From positions 1,240,001-1,304,000 of the forward strand of contig CBDEUV010000002.1 of NCBI GenBank assembly GCA_965243385.1: a DNA stretch of 64,000 bases, given 5' to 3'. Origin of the DNA: JANSYA01 sp965243385 (GTDB taxonomy: Bacteria > Spirochaetota > Leptospiria > Leptospirales > Leptonemataceae). Position numbers and translations under genes: made by a program. Positions within the stretch are counted from its first letter, which is position 1. Each line of letters begins with the position of its first letter. Below, piece by piece: positions 46,311 to 54,798 of this stretch. The notes under the pieces are model-generated. The model saw nothing but the letters and a program-made list of their open reading frames with translations, was not told where the DNA came from and searched no databases.

Positions 46311-46329
46311 GAATATGAGAATCAATCTC
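46311..46329. promoter_or_regulatory. Fur-box-like operator of the feo operon
   Basis: GAATATGAGAATCAATCTC matches 14 of 19 bases of the classical Fur consensus and lies 96 bases upstream of the first feo gene. It contains the local palindrome GAGA-TTGATT-CTC on the opposite strand. A TTGAAGGG/CCCTTCAA hairpin lies between it and the gene (46286-46308). It would give iron-dependent repression. Confidence 0.6.
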
Positions 46330-46369
46330 GCCTGTCGGCTATGATTTTTTAAGGCTGAAAGCCGGGGTG

Positions 46370-46391
46370 GCCTGTTTTCCAACAGCCTCAG
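46370..46391. repeat. Dispersed palindromic repeat, copy 2
   Basis: Matches 21 of 22 bases of 38551-38572 in the opposite orientation, with core CTGTTGGAAAACAG. Read on the minus strand it lies just after trpC and could fold as a hairpin, so it may end that transcript. Confidence 0.6.
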
Positions 46392-46403
46392 AATGCGCGC
46401 GCC

Positions 46404-47210
46404 TCAGGCGAAGATTTCGGCCCACTTCCGTGGGATATCGTCGCTTTGCATCAGAGCGGTTCCGATTAGAATGCCGTCCACGTGCGGCTCGACCCGCTCC
46501 CGACCGGCCCGGTTTTCGACGCCGGACTCCGCCAGCAGAACCGCATCGGGCAGCGCCTGCCGCAACTCGGGTGCGATGCGTTCCGTCAGGCTCAGATCCA
46601 TCTCAAGGGTATCGAGATCCCGATGGTTGATGCCGACGAGGCTCGCCCCGCAGTCGACGGCGGCCCGGGCTTCGGCCGCGCTGTGAATCTCTACGAGGGC
46701 CGTCATGCCCAGCTCCCGGGCGGCGGCGTGCAGCTCCGATAGCTGGGCCGGCGAAAGCAAGCGCACAATCAACAAAATTGCGTCGGCGCCGGCCGCGCGG
46801 GCTTCCTGAATTTGCAGCGGAGAAACGGTAAAATCTTTACGCAGCACCGGTAGACCGCTGGCGGCGGCTGCCTGGCCGAGATGAGACAGCTCGCCTTGAA
46901 AGAATTCGCGGTCCGTGAGCACTGACAGCGCGCTCGCTCCACAGTCCCGGTAGGCCTGCGCGATCTCCGCCGGGCGATAGTCGGCCCGGATCAAGCCCAT
47001 ACTGGGACTGGCTTTTTTGCATTCGGCGATGACCCGCAAGGATTCGCCGGGGGGGCGCTTCAGGGCGCGTTCGAATCGAAAGGGGTCGGCTGGTTTCGCG
47101 GGCTCCGACGGGCGGAGCGACTGGATTTCGCGCTCTTTTTGGGCGACAATCCGATCTAAGAGCGAGGCCGCGGAATTGCCCTGATGCGCTGAGTCGGAAG
47201 GAGCGGCCAC
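46404..47210 (-). CDS. trpC: Indole-3-glycerol-phosphate synthase
   Basis: Closes the indole ring in tryptophan synthesis. 268 residues with the (beta/alpha)8 signatures IAECKKASPSMGLIRADY (catalytic Lys), VLRKDFTVSPLQIQEARAAGADAILLIV (second Lys), LVEIHS, VGINHRDLDTL and LLAESGVENRAG. It is separated from other trp genes here. The feo operon lies downstream, with the palindromic repeat at 46370-46391 possibly acting as its terminator. Confidence 0.95.
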   Translation of the reverse strand: MAAPSDSAHQGNSAASLLDRIVAQKEREIQSLRPSEPAKPADPFRFERALKRPPGESLRVIAECKKASPSMGLIRADYRPAEIAQAYRDCGASALSVLTDREFFQGELSHLGQAAAASGLPVLRKDFTVSPLQIQEARAAGADAILLIVRLLSPAQLSELHAAARELGMTALVEIHSAAEARAAVDCGASLVGINHRDLDTLEMDLSLTERIAPELRQALPDAVLLAESGVENRAGRERVEPHVDGILIGTALMQSDDIPRKWAEIFA

Positions 47211-47241
47211 GCGAACAGACGGGAGCGACGGGGCCTGGAGC

Positions 47242-47568
47242 TCAGGCCGCGAGGGCTTCGGCTTCGGTTTCGTAGATATCGAACAGTGAAGTCAGTTCGA
47301 TCACGTCAAAGATGCGGCGAACGGAAGGACGGATCGCGCACAGCTTCAGAGTGCCTTCGCGTGCATTGAGCTTCCGCAGAGTGGCGATGCAGGCCCGGAA
47401 TCCGGACGAACTCATGTACTCGACAGCGTCCATATTCAGGACGATATGATGATTGCTGTCATCAATCAGTTTGCCGAGCTCTTCTTCGACCTCATTGGCT
47501 ACCGAAACGTCGAGACGACCTTCCAGATAAACAATGAGTTTGTCCCCGGCCTTTTTCGTATTCAGCAA
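47242..47568 (-). CDS. STAS-domain anti-sigma factor antagonist (second copy)
   Basis: 108 residues starting at TTG (47568) with AGGGAG seven bases upstream. The frame is open for a further 500 bases, but that part is only the complement of the polA tail. The STAS fold is clear: KAGDKLIVYLEGRLDVSVANEVEEELG and the phosphorylation loop VEYMSSSGFRACI. It differs from the copy at 5810. It probably takes part in a partner-switch that controls an anti-sigma factor; the partner is unknown. Divergent from polA. Confidence 0.85.
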   Translation of the reverse strand: MLNTKKAGDKLIVYLEGRLDVSVANEVEEELGKLIDDSNHHIVLNMDAVEYMSSSGFRACIATLRKLNAREGTLKLCAIRPSVRRIFDVIELTSLFDIYETEAEALAA

Positions 47569-47698
47569 GATTCCACTCCCTCTCAAACCTGACAACAGGA
47601 ATCTGTCCTCAGGCAAACTGTCAATAAAAATGGCCTGGTTTCCAGTGTAATTTTCGTTAACTTCCGACGAGTCGGAAGCAGCAAGAGAAGGTTCATCA

Positions 47699-50600
47699 TT
47701 GACAGTCCTGCGGCGCACGACAAATCGGAAGGCCATGCCGGCCGCCAGAAAGAAGACGAAAAAGACCCAGACCAGCTCGAAGAAGGCTAAGAAAAAGACT
47801 TCGACGCAGCCCCGGAAAAAGAGCAAAACCGCGGCTCGCCCCGCCGCCGGGTCGAAAAAGGCGGCTGCTAAAATCGCGAAAAAAGCCGCGAAAGCGCCCT
47901 CTAAGAAAGCCTCGAAGAAAGCCGCGAAAAAGGCCGCCGGCCCGGCAGCCAAAAAGGCTTCGAAGCAGGCCGAGCAGCCGACTGCCGGCAAGACTGCGAA
48001 AAAGACGGCTTCCCAAAAGGGCACGAAGACGGCGGGTCGCGGCAAAGCTTCCGGCGTCGATTTTCTGATCATCGATTCCCACGCGATGGCCTATCGGGCC
48101 TACTACGGCCTCCAGGGCCAGAACCTGACCCATCCCGTGACCGGTATGCCCACCAATGCCGTCTTCGGCTTCTTTCGCATGTTTTTCAAAGTCCTCCAGG
48201 ATTTGCGGCCCGCGCATACGGCGGTGGTGTGGGATCCGCCCGGCGGTTCCTTTCGGCGCGAACTCTTCGCGGAGTACAAGGCGAATCGTAAACCCACGCC
48301 GGACGATCTCCGCCCGCAAATCGATGAAATTAAAGAACTGGTTACGCGCGCTGGTTTTCCCACGCTGATGGTAATGAACTACGAAGCCGACGACGTGATG
48401 GGCAGCCTGGCCGCGCGCTTCGGCAAGAAACAGCGCGTCGTAATCTTAAGCGGCGATAAAGACTGTTACCAGTTGTTGAATAAAAACGTGACGATGCTGC
48501 GGGGATCGAAAGGCGTCACCGAATTTCTGGAGATCGATCCGGAATGGGTGCAAAACGAACTGGGCGTCAGCGTCGATCAGATCACGGACTATATGGGATT
48601 GATCGGCGACTCGTCGGATAATATTCCGGGCGCGCGCGGCATCGGACCGAAGGGCGCTTCAAAGCTTTTAGACGAATACAAATCGCTGAAGAACATCTAT
48701 AAAAACATCGCAAAGATCGAACCGAAGGGCGTGCGCGCGAAGCTCGAAGAATCTCAGGACATGGTCTTTCTTTCCAAAGACCTGGCCACCATTCGCACCG
48801 AAATGGACGAAGTCGCGAAGATGGATCCCGCGACCCTGCTGACTCCCGACTATCTCACGACGGAAGTCCTGCAGATGTTTCGCGACGAAGGTTATAACGC
48901 CATCTACGCGGAATTGAATCGCGCCCGGGAACGCCGCCAGGCGGAAGGCGCATCACATGCGGCCGACGCGAAAGACGGCGGCGATGAATCGCCGGGCGGT
49001 GAAGCGGAGACGGAAGGCGCATCAAAGAAAGGCTTCGGCGGCAAATACGAATTCGTGGACAGCATCAAAAAGCTCGAAACGACGCTCAAAACCCTGACGA
49101 AGGCCATGGGCAAAAAGAAGATCCTGACGGTGGATACCGAAACCGATCACCAGGAACCCATGCGCGCGCGACTGGTCGGAATCTCTATGTGCGCCAAACC
49201 GGGTAAAGCCTATTATATACCCCTGCCCCCGGTCGAAGACTCGCTCTTCGCCGGCGAAGGACTGGACCCGGCGGCCGCCCGGCCGCTGCTCAAAGAATTC
49301 CTGGAAGATCAGGCGCTGCAAATCATCGGCCAGAATATCAAATACGATATGATCGTGCTGCGTAACTGGGGGGTGACTCTGCCCCCGCCCTATTTCGACA
49401 CGATGATCGCCAGCTATCTGTGCAACCCCAACGTGCGGCGCCACAATATGGACGATATGGCTCTGGACCTGCTGGGCTACGAGACGATCAAATACGAAGA
49501 GGTGGTGGGTTCCGGTCGCAATAAAAAGACCATGGCGGAAATTCCGCCGAAAGAGATCAGCGACTACGCCTGCGAAGACGCGGACATCACTTATCAGTTG
49601 CACGACAAGCTACTGCCGGCCCTGAAGCTGCATAAGCTCGAAAGTGTGCAGAAAGACATCGAAGTCGCGCTGATTCCGGTGCTGACCGATATGGAGATGG
49701 AAGGCGTCGCCATCGATACGAAGTATTTCCAATCGCTTTCGACGGAATACGCCAAAAAGCTGAAGAAGCTGGAGAAACAGATTCACAAGGCGGCCGGCTA
49801 CGAATTCAATATCGCCTCGACCAAAGAGCTGCAGAAAGTCCTCTTCGAAGACCTGGACCTGCCCAAAGGCAAAAAAACCAAAACGGGTTATTCGACCGAT
49901 CAATCGGTGCTCGAAGATCTGCGCGGCCGCCATCCCGTCGTGGATCAGTTGCTCGAACAACGTAAGTACAGCAAACTCAAATCGACGTACGTCGACGCGC
50001 TCCCGGCGCTGGTGAATCCGAAGACCGGCCGCATTCATACGAGCTTTAACCAGACCATCGCCGCGACGGGCCGCCTGAGCTCGATGGATCCGAATTTGCA
50101 GAATATTCCGATCCGCGAAGAAACCGGCCGCATGATCCGGCGTGGATTTATTCCGCGTAAAGGCAATGTGCTATTGAGCCTGGACTACAGTCAGATCGAA
50201 CTGCGCATCATGGCGCATTATTCCAACGACGCGGCGCTAATCGAAAGCTTCCAGAATAAGGACGTCGACATTCACGCGCGCACCGCCGCGTCGCTCTTCG
50301 CTCTGGGCAGTGAAGCGGACGTCGACCCGGATATGCGTTCAAAAGGCAAAGCCGTAAATTTCTCGATCATCTACGGCGTAACCGAATTCGGCCTATCGCG
50401 CAACCTTGGAATTCCACGCGAAGAGGCGCGGCTGTACATCGAGCGCTTCTTTTTGAAGTATCCCGGCGTGCGCAAGTACATGGACGATACCATCGCCTTC
50501 GCCGGAAAAAAAGGTTATGTACAAACGCTGACCGGCCGCATCCGTCAGATTCCGGAGATCAACACCCAGAATCGCTTTCGCCGCGAGGGCGCCGAACGCA

Positions 50601-50863
50601 CGGCGATCAACACCCCGATTCAGGGAACGAGCGCCGATATTATCAAACTCGCGATGCTCGATATTCATAGCGATCTGGCGAACCAGAAGCTTAAATCGAA
50701 AATGATCTTACAGGTGCACGACGAACTGCTCTTCGACGTGGTGCCCGCCGAAAAAGACAAAGTGCTGAAAATCGCCCGGGACCGTATGGAAAACGCCATG
50801 CAGCTGAAGGTACCGCTGGATGTGGACTACAGCTTCGGCAACAACTGGGACGAGGCGCACTAG
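47699..50863 (+). CDS. polA: DNA polymerase I with histone-H1-like tail
   Basis: Repair and Okazaki-fragment polymerase. 1054 residues. The first 110 are Lys/Ala-rich (KKASKKAAKKAAGPAAKKAS), unlike ordinary Pol I. Then come the 5'-3' exonuclease (VDFLIIDSHAMAYRAYYG), a 3'-5' exonuclease with intact catalytic Asp/Glu (TVDTETDHQE, NIKYDMIV, YACEDADITYQL), and the polymerase with motif A LSLDYSQIELRIMAHYSND, motif B KGKAVNFSIIYG and motif C LQVHDELLFDV. All three activities look intact. The start is TTG with AGAAGG seven bases upstream; ATG at 47735 is an alternative. Confidence 0.95.
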   Translation: MTVLRRTTNRKAMPAARKKTKKTQTSSKKAKKKTSTQPRKKSKTAARPAAGSKKAAAKIAKKAAKAPSKKASKKAAKKAAGPAAKKASKQAEQPTAGKTAKKTASQKGTKTAGRGKASGVDFLIIDSHAMAYRAYYGLQGQNLTHPVTGMPTNAVFGFFRMFFKVLQDLRPAHTAVVWDPPGGSFRRELFAEYKANRKPTPDDLRPQIDEIKELVTRAGFPTLMVMNYEADDVMGSLAARFGKKQRVVILSGDKDCYQLLNKNVTMLRGSKGVTEFLEIDPEWVQNELGVSVDQITDYMGLIGDSSDNIPGARGIGPKGASKLLDEYKSLKNIYKNIAKIEPKGVRAKLEESQDMVFLSKDLATIRTEMDEVAKMDPATLLTPDYLTTEVLQMFRDEGYNAIYAELNRARERRQAEGASHAADAKDGGDESPGGEAETEGASKKGFGGKYEFVDSIKKLETTLKTLTKAMGKKKILTVDTETDHQEPMRARLVGISMCAKPGKAYYIPLPPVEDSLFAGEGLDPAAARPLLKEFLEDQALQIIGQNIKYDMIVLRNWGVTLPPPYFDTMIASYLCNPNVRRHNMDDMALDLLGYETIKYEEVVGSGRNKKTMAEIPPKEISDYACEDADITYQLHDKLLPALKLHKLESVQKDIEVALIPVLTDMEMEGVAIDTKYFQSLSTEYAKKLKKLEKQIHKAAGYEFNIASTKELQKVLFEDLDLPKGKKTKTGYSTDQSVLEDLRGRHPVVDQLLEQRKYSKLKSTYVDALPALVNPKTGRIHTSFNQTIAATGRLSSMDPNLQNIPIREETGRMIRRGFIPRKGNVLLSLDYSQIELRIMAHYSNDAALIESFQNKDVDIHARTAASLFALGSEADVDPDMRSKGKAVNFSIIYGVTEFGLSRNLGIPREEARLYIERFFLKYPGVRKYMDDTIAFAGKKGYVQTLTGRIRQIPEINTQNRFRREGAERTAINTPIQGTSADIIKLAMLDIHSDLANQKLKSKMILQVHDELLFDVVPAEKDKVLKIARDRMENAMQLKVPLDVDYSFGNNWDEAH

Positions 50864-50868
50864 TACAA

Positions 50869-50977
50869 GCATTGGAGCTTTGCTCCAATGCGCAACTCGG
50901 CTCCCTGAGTCCGGGCACCGGACCGAAGGCCGAGAAGAAATACCGAAGCGAATGCGCAGGTCCGCTGCAGGCGGACC
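50869..50977. repeat. Three consecutive intergenic hairpins after polA
   Basis: GCATTGGAG-CTTTG-CTCCAATGC (50869-50891, perfect 9 bp), then CTCGGC...GCCGAG (50896-50934) enclosing GTCCGG-GCA-CCGGAC, then GGTCCGC-TGCAG-GCGGACC (50959-50977). There is no T run. The style recalls the array at 1502-1628. It may act as 3' stabilising structures for polA or leader RNA of the next gene. Confidence 0.6.
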
Positions 50978-51078
50978 ACGAAAAGCGACAATCCCCCGAA
51001 CTCCGGGCGCATAATTTTCGTCTATTCCAACGAAACGCACAAATCGTTTCCATGTTTCAGGCGGGAGAACCAGATCCG

Positions 51079-52143
51079 ATGAATGGAATTCATACCAGAG
51101 TGTACTCAGAGAAACCAGGCGGCGCGGGGTCGCGTCCGGTTCGATGCGCGCGGACGCTCGGCGCTATCACGATGTTGCTGCTGTTCACGGCGAGCGGCGG
51201 CCTGATCGCGCAGGCCGGCAAAAAAAAAGCGCCCGAATTTCGATTTCCGCCGGCCGCGACGCCGCTTACGATCCGCTCCGGCGGCGAAGCCTCGTTCCAG
51301 GTGGACGCGATCGTACCCGCGAAGAATCATATTTACGTTAAACATGCCAATGATATCAGCCTGAACATTCTCACTGAATTCAAAAGCGCGACCCCGGGCT
51401 GGGCGGTCGTTATCGACCAGGCGCCGAAAGGCAAACGCTACAAAGACGATTTCATCCTGGCCGGCCGTGGAACGAAAAGCGCTGGAAGCTACAAACTGAA
51501 AGTCTATGAAACTCAAGGGCGGGATCCGGGCCCGAAGCTGCATCGCGTAAAAATCGAAATCTTAACGCAGATGTGTAACAGTTCTACAAATATTTGTTAC
51601 CGCCCCGCCACGCTGCAAAAAGAACTACGCGTTCGCGTGAATCAGGCGAAAGCCCGCACGGCCGCGGCGCCGAAGCAGCGGGGCGGCGTCGCCTGGGTGC
51701 AGAGCTACGACCAGGCGGTCAGCCGCGCGCGCAGCACCGGCCGCAATATATTCGTCGTGATTACCGCGCCGGACTGGTGCGGCTATTGCAAAGTTTTAGA
51801 GGCGCGGGTTTTCTCTAAAAACGCGGTAGCCCGCCGCTTGAATCAGAAATTCGTACCCTTGCAGCTCCTGGATTCCAACAGCGATCGCAACAAATTCAAT
51901 TTCGACGGCTACCCGACAATGTTGATCGCCGGCAAAAGCGGGAAACGCATCGCCGAGGTGTACGGCCGGGACGAGCGCTCGTTTCTCGCGGCGATTCGCA
52001 AGTACGAAACGAAAGGCGATACGGATTCTGGAGACGACTCCGGCAAAGCCGAGTCTTATAAATTCTCGATTCGCGTGACCGGAAATTTTCGAAAGACCGG
52101 CGATGGCTGGGAACGCAAAACCGCGGATGGCGCGCTGGAATAA
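51079..52143 (+). CDS. Secreted thioredoxin-like protein, cut by a premature stop
   Basis: 354 residues from MNGIHTRVYSEKPGG (ATG at 51052 also possible). A signal peptide (LGAITMLLLFTASGGLIAQA) leads to an immunoglobulin-like domain resembling the DsbD N-terminal part (about 55-190). A thioredoxin fold follows, with active site PDWCGYCKVLEARVF and YPTMLI (the cis-Pro). The end is cut by TAA at 52141, yet the same frame continues sensibly to 52290. It probably acts on periplasmic disulfides or thiols. The truncated form may be defective, because the last domain is broken in two. Confidence 0.82.
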   Translation: MNGIHTRVYSEKPGGAGSRPVRCARTLGAITMLLLFTASGGLIAQAGKKKAPEFRFPPAATPLTIRSGGEASFQVDAIVPAKNHIYVKHANDISLNILTEFKSATPGWAVVIDQAPKGKRYKDDFILAGRGTKSAGSYKLKVYETQGRDPGPKLHRVKIEILTQMCNSSTNICYRPATLQKELRVRVNQAKARTAAAPKQRGGVAWVQSYDQAVSRARSTGRNIFVVITAPDWCGYCKVLEARVFSKNAVARRLNQKFVPLQLLDSNSDRNKFNFDGYPTMLIAGKSGKRIAEVYGRDERSFLAAIRKYETKGDTDSGDDSGKAESYKFSIRVTGNFRKTGDGWERKTADGALE

Positions 52144-52290
52144 TTCACCGAACATCGCCGCAGCAAGAGCTATATCATCTTAAAAAACAAGGCGACCGGC
52201 CAGTTCGTCGCGCTGCCGATCAAAGGCGGCAAAGGCCTGATCTACCGCAACAGCGCCTGGGAGCCGGCCTTCGACGTAGCAAAACCCTGA
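52144..52290 (+). pseudogene. Severed C-terminal end of the thioredoxin-like protein
   Basis: In frame after the TAA at 52141, 48 sense codons run to a TGA at 52288: FTEHRRSKSYIILKNKATGQ and on through FVALPIKGGKGLIYRNSAW. The preceding GNFRKTGDGWERKTADGALE flows into it, as one short beta-rich domain ending in ALPIKGG and W. A single base change (TAA from TAT or TAC) would rejoin them. It is either recent decay, a sequence error, or readthrough. Confidence 0.7.
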
Positions 52291-52350
52291 GCGCTGTTTT
52301 CGCGGGCGCCGTTCGCTCGCGTTCCCGTGCGACGCAAGCGACAGCGATCG

Positions 52351-52932
52351 CTAACGCTCCAGGCGGTCGATGGAACTGCGCACTTTCAGCTCCAGGTCGG
52401 CTCCCGGCTCTCCCGGCGGCCGGCCGGCCGCCGGCGACGCCTGGCGACTGCGACGTAACATAATCAGGACCAGCAGCGCAAAAACCGCGAATACCGCGAG
52501 CGCAATCAGAATCGGCGCGAGCGGCGACGGCGGCGTATGCACGATCGCGGACCCGAATCCGCGCACATAAGCGTTTACCAGATCCTCCCGCCCCCGGGCC
52601 GCCAGGAAGCGCAGCTGACGATCCTCCCGCACCCTTTCGCCGAAGCCCGAAACGAATCCCGCGAGGATCGCTTCTTCGTCCATACCTTCCAGAATTCGGG
52701 TTTCAACGAAGCGCCGGGTTTGAACGCCGAAACAGTCTTCGTCGATATGCGGACATTCGCCCAGCAGATCGTGACAACTGCACTGGCAGTTGATGCGGGC
52801 GGTGACGGCGTAAAACGTCGCGACCCGCACGGGATCCCGCAAACGTTCCGGCGCGGAATTCGCGGCCAGCTCGTGCGACGAAACAATCATTACGAGTACA
52901 AACAACGACAGGGAACGTACAATCTTCATCAT
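52351..52932 (-). CDS. CcmH-like cytochrome c maturation protein
   Basis: 193 residues. A signal peptide (SLSLFVLVMIVSSHELAANS) precedes a CcmH-type domain (about 40-100): ARINCQCSCHDLLGECPHIDEDCFG ... RFVETRILEGMDEEAILAGFVSGFG, with the C-Q-C-S-C redox centre typical of deltaproteobacterial and spirochaetal forms. A membrane helix (about 140-165) and a basic tail follow. CcmH proteins reduce apocytochrome CXXCH cysteines for haem attachment, which fits the nearby di-haem MbnH. Last gene of the cluster. The call is by motif and context. Confidence 0.72.
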   Translation of the reverse strand: MMKIVRSLSLFVLVMIVSSHELAANSAPERLRDPVRVATFYAVTARINCQCSCHDLLGECPHIDEDCFGVQTRRFVETRILEGMDEEAILAGFVSGFGERVREDRQLRFLAARGREDLVNAYVRGFGSAIVHTPPSPLAPILIALAVFAVFALLVLIMLRRSRQASPAAGRPPGEPGADLELKVRSSIDRLER

Positions 52933-52936
52933 CTTG

Positions 52937-53974
52937 TTAAAACAAAAAACTGACCGCTACCGTATACGATTCGGTGAACAGTTTATTCCGGGTCGGATTC
53001 GGCGGCGTGCGTCCTTGAAATAAAAAGAAAACCTCGTCGACCGCGCTGTTTTCCTGTTTGCGAAAGAGCGGCTTGCGATAGATGCCAGTGATCGAGATCG
53101 TTTCGCTCAGTTGATACACGAGGCCCGCTTCGACTTCACGATAGATCTTCGGAACGTCATCGCCGGTCGCGCGCTCTTTAATGATGCCCGCGTACGGCGT
53201 GCGATACAAAAAGCCGGTGAAGCCAAGCAAAGACTCCGTGAGTCGATAGCCCGCCCGCACTCGCCACTCCGTGACTTTTTTCAATTCATGCGTATCGCGC
53301 GTATTGGTCTCCTCGACGGGTTCCCAGGGCGCCCGGGTCAGGCCCGGGGTGTCCGGAATTTCCGGCTTCGGCAGACGGCTTACTGGAAAGACCCCGCCTC
53401 CCCGCAGCGAAAAAATCCAATCATCGATCGCCAGCGCGACGGTCGCGCCGGCGTTGCTGTCGTAGAAATTTTCGTCCACGAATCGACCGCGATCCGATCC
53501 AGTCGCGAAGCCCAGATCCACGTCGCCGATCAAGTACAGCGAAGCGCCGGACCCGAGATCGATCTCCGGCCAGGGCGTCAGACGCAGGCCAAGGCGCGGA
53601 CGCGAAAACCGCGCCGCGTTATCGCGATCGCGTTGTTCGAAGTATTGATACGGAACCTGCAAACCGAGCCCGAGACGCCCATCGAAAAATACCAGCTCTC
53701 CGGCGACGTTCGCCGTCCAGATATCGCGATTTTCGCGGTCGCCTTTCAGATAATCGAGCGAGAGCACCAGTTGATCACGCGGAACGGTGGTCGAATCGCC
53801 GAGCACCCGGCCCCCGGGATTCGTCGGCGGATGGTGCGCGAAGATCGGCGCGCTCGCAAACAGCACCAGGCCCGTGCTAAAGCCGGCCATAAAAGCTTTC
53901 GCCAAGCAAGCTTTCGCCCCGAACGCTTTCGCCAAAAAGACTTTCGTCAAGAACGCCTTCATAATGAGAAACAC
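52937..53974 (-). CDS. Outer-membrane beta-barrel candidate
   Basis: 345 residues. An unusual KAFLA-type repeated n-region precedes the signal peptide core (AFMAGFSTGLVLFASAPIFAHH). After it, alternating strands such as GRLGLGLQVPYQYFEQRDRD, LGLRLTPWPEIDLGSGASLYL and WRVRAGYRLTESLLGFTGFLYR end in SYTVAVSFLF, the aromatic terminus of barrel proteins. It is likely an outer-membrane channel or transporter for the copper module, but substrate and family are unknown. Its start overlaps the end of the upstream lipoprotein gene. Confidence 0.72.
   Translation of the reverse strand: MFLIMKAFLTKVFLAKAFGAKACLAKAFMAGFSTGLVLFASAPIFAHHPPTNPGGRVLGDSTTVPRDQLVLSLDYLKGDRENRDIWTANVAGELVFFDGRLGLGLQVPYQYFEQRDRDNAARFSRPRLGLRLTPWPEIDLGSGASLYLIGDVDLGFATGSDRGRFVDENFYDSNAGATVALAIDDWIFSLRGGGVFPVSRLPKPEIPDTPGLTRAPWEPVEETNTRDTHELKKVTEWRVRAGYRLTESLLGFTGFLYRTPYAGIIKERATGDDVPKIYREVEAGLVYQLSETISITGIYRKPLFRKQENSAVDEVFFLFQGRTPPNPTRNKLFTESYTVAVSFLF
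53895..53954 (-). repeat. Four 15-base tandem repeats in the signal-peptide region
   Basis: Units at 53895, 53910, 53925 and 53940 share GCTTTCGCC (the last ACTTTCGTC). On the minus strand they code for the repeated pentads of the n-region (KAFLA-like). The number of positive charges added is unusual for a signal peptide. It may be a recent expansion. Confidence 0.6.
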
Positions 53975-54798
53975 TCGCTTTCGCTCAGGATGCCCCCGGC
54001 CGGGATATTCGCCGCGAAGGCCGCATTCACGGCCGCACTATTGGCGGCGGCGACGTTACGAAACAGCTGCGCGTAATCGAAAAACAGATCGATGCCGGTC
54101 GTCGCGTTGGTCATGATCGAATTGCCGCAGCGCGGCGCGACCGCGTAGTCCGAATTGACCTGGTAAAGCACGGAGTATGCGCTCCCGCCGATGGTGCCGT
54201 CGAATTGCATACGGCGAATGTGCAGTACCAGCTGCTGGATGCCGCCGGGCGGAAGCGAAGCCTGAATTTCCGGCGCCTGAAAATAGAAGCGTCCCAGACT
54301 GTCCTGTCCATTGCCGCTGTTCCCGGACGCCAGAGGCTGCACGAAAAGATCCTGTCCGGCTTCGGTGATCGTCACTCCGGCGGCGGGGGTGATATTCTCT
54401 TCGTGAGCCCCGAGCGGCTGCACAGGAAGCATCGCATGAATCGCGCGATCCAGATAATATGAAACCGGCGCCAGAGGAAAAGCGCCCGCCTGCTGGCCCG
54501 CATAGACGTCGATCTTTTCGATGTCGAACCAGACCGCGCCGCCGAGTACGACCGTTCCCGCAGCGGTCGTGAATTGATTGATGCCGTCAGTGCCGCCGTC
54601 GCCGAAGCGCAGTCGCAGATTGCCCGTTCCGTTCACTCCGATGACGGTGAATAAAAAATTCGCGAGGCTTTCATCGTCAGCGAGCGAATTCGAAGTATCG
54701 CCGAATGTACAGCCCGGTCCCGACGCCAGCGCGAAGAGCAATACCAGGGCCGCGGCCAGGATACTGCGCCTGATCTTCGCCATCAGGTGCGCGATCAC
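53959..54798 (-). CDS. Hypothetical lipoprotein of the MbnP/MbnH cluster
   Basis: 279 residues. Signal ends in ASGPGCTF, then ADDESLANFLF, the short acidic/leucine module. The mature part has mixed beta strands (VWFDIEKIDVYAG, LQQLVLHIRRMQFDG) and two Cys near the end (PRCGNS, SECFSL). I do not recognise the family; it might be a divergent MbnP-like or metal-binding partner, on context alone. Start and end overlap the neighbours by 4 and 16 bases, strong signs of one operon. Confidence 0.68.
   Translation of the reverse strand: MIAHLMAKIRRSILAAALVLLFALASGPGCTFGDTSNSLADDESLANFLFTVIGVNGTGNLRLRFGDGGTDGINQFTTAAGTVVLGGAVWFDIEKIDVYAGQQAGAFPLAPVSYYLDRAIHAMLPVQPLGAHEENITPAAGVTITEAGQDLFVQPLASGNSGNGQDSLGRFYFQAPEIQASLPPGGIQQLVLHIRRMQFDGTIGGSAYSVLYQVNSDYAVAPRCGNSIMTNATTGIDLFFDYAQLFRNVAAANSAAVNAAFAANIPAGGILSESECFSL

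Noticed and set aside
47569..48072. N-terminal extension of the second STAS gene
   Set aside because: It is the complement of the Lys/Ala tail of polA (Phe/Ala-rich) and a TTG with AGGGAG at 47568 gives a normal STAS protein.
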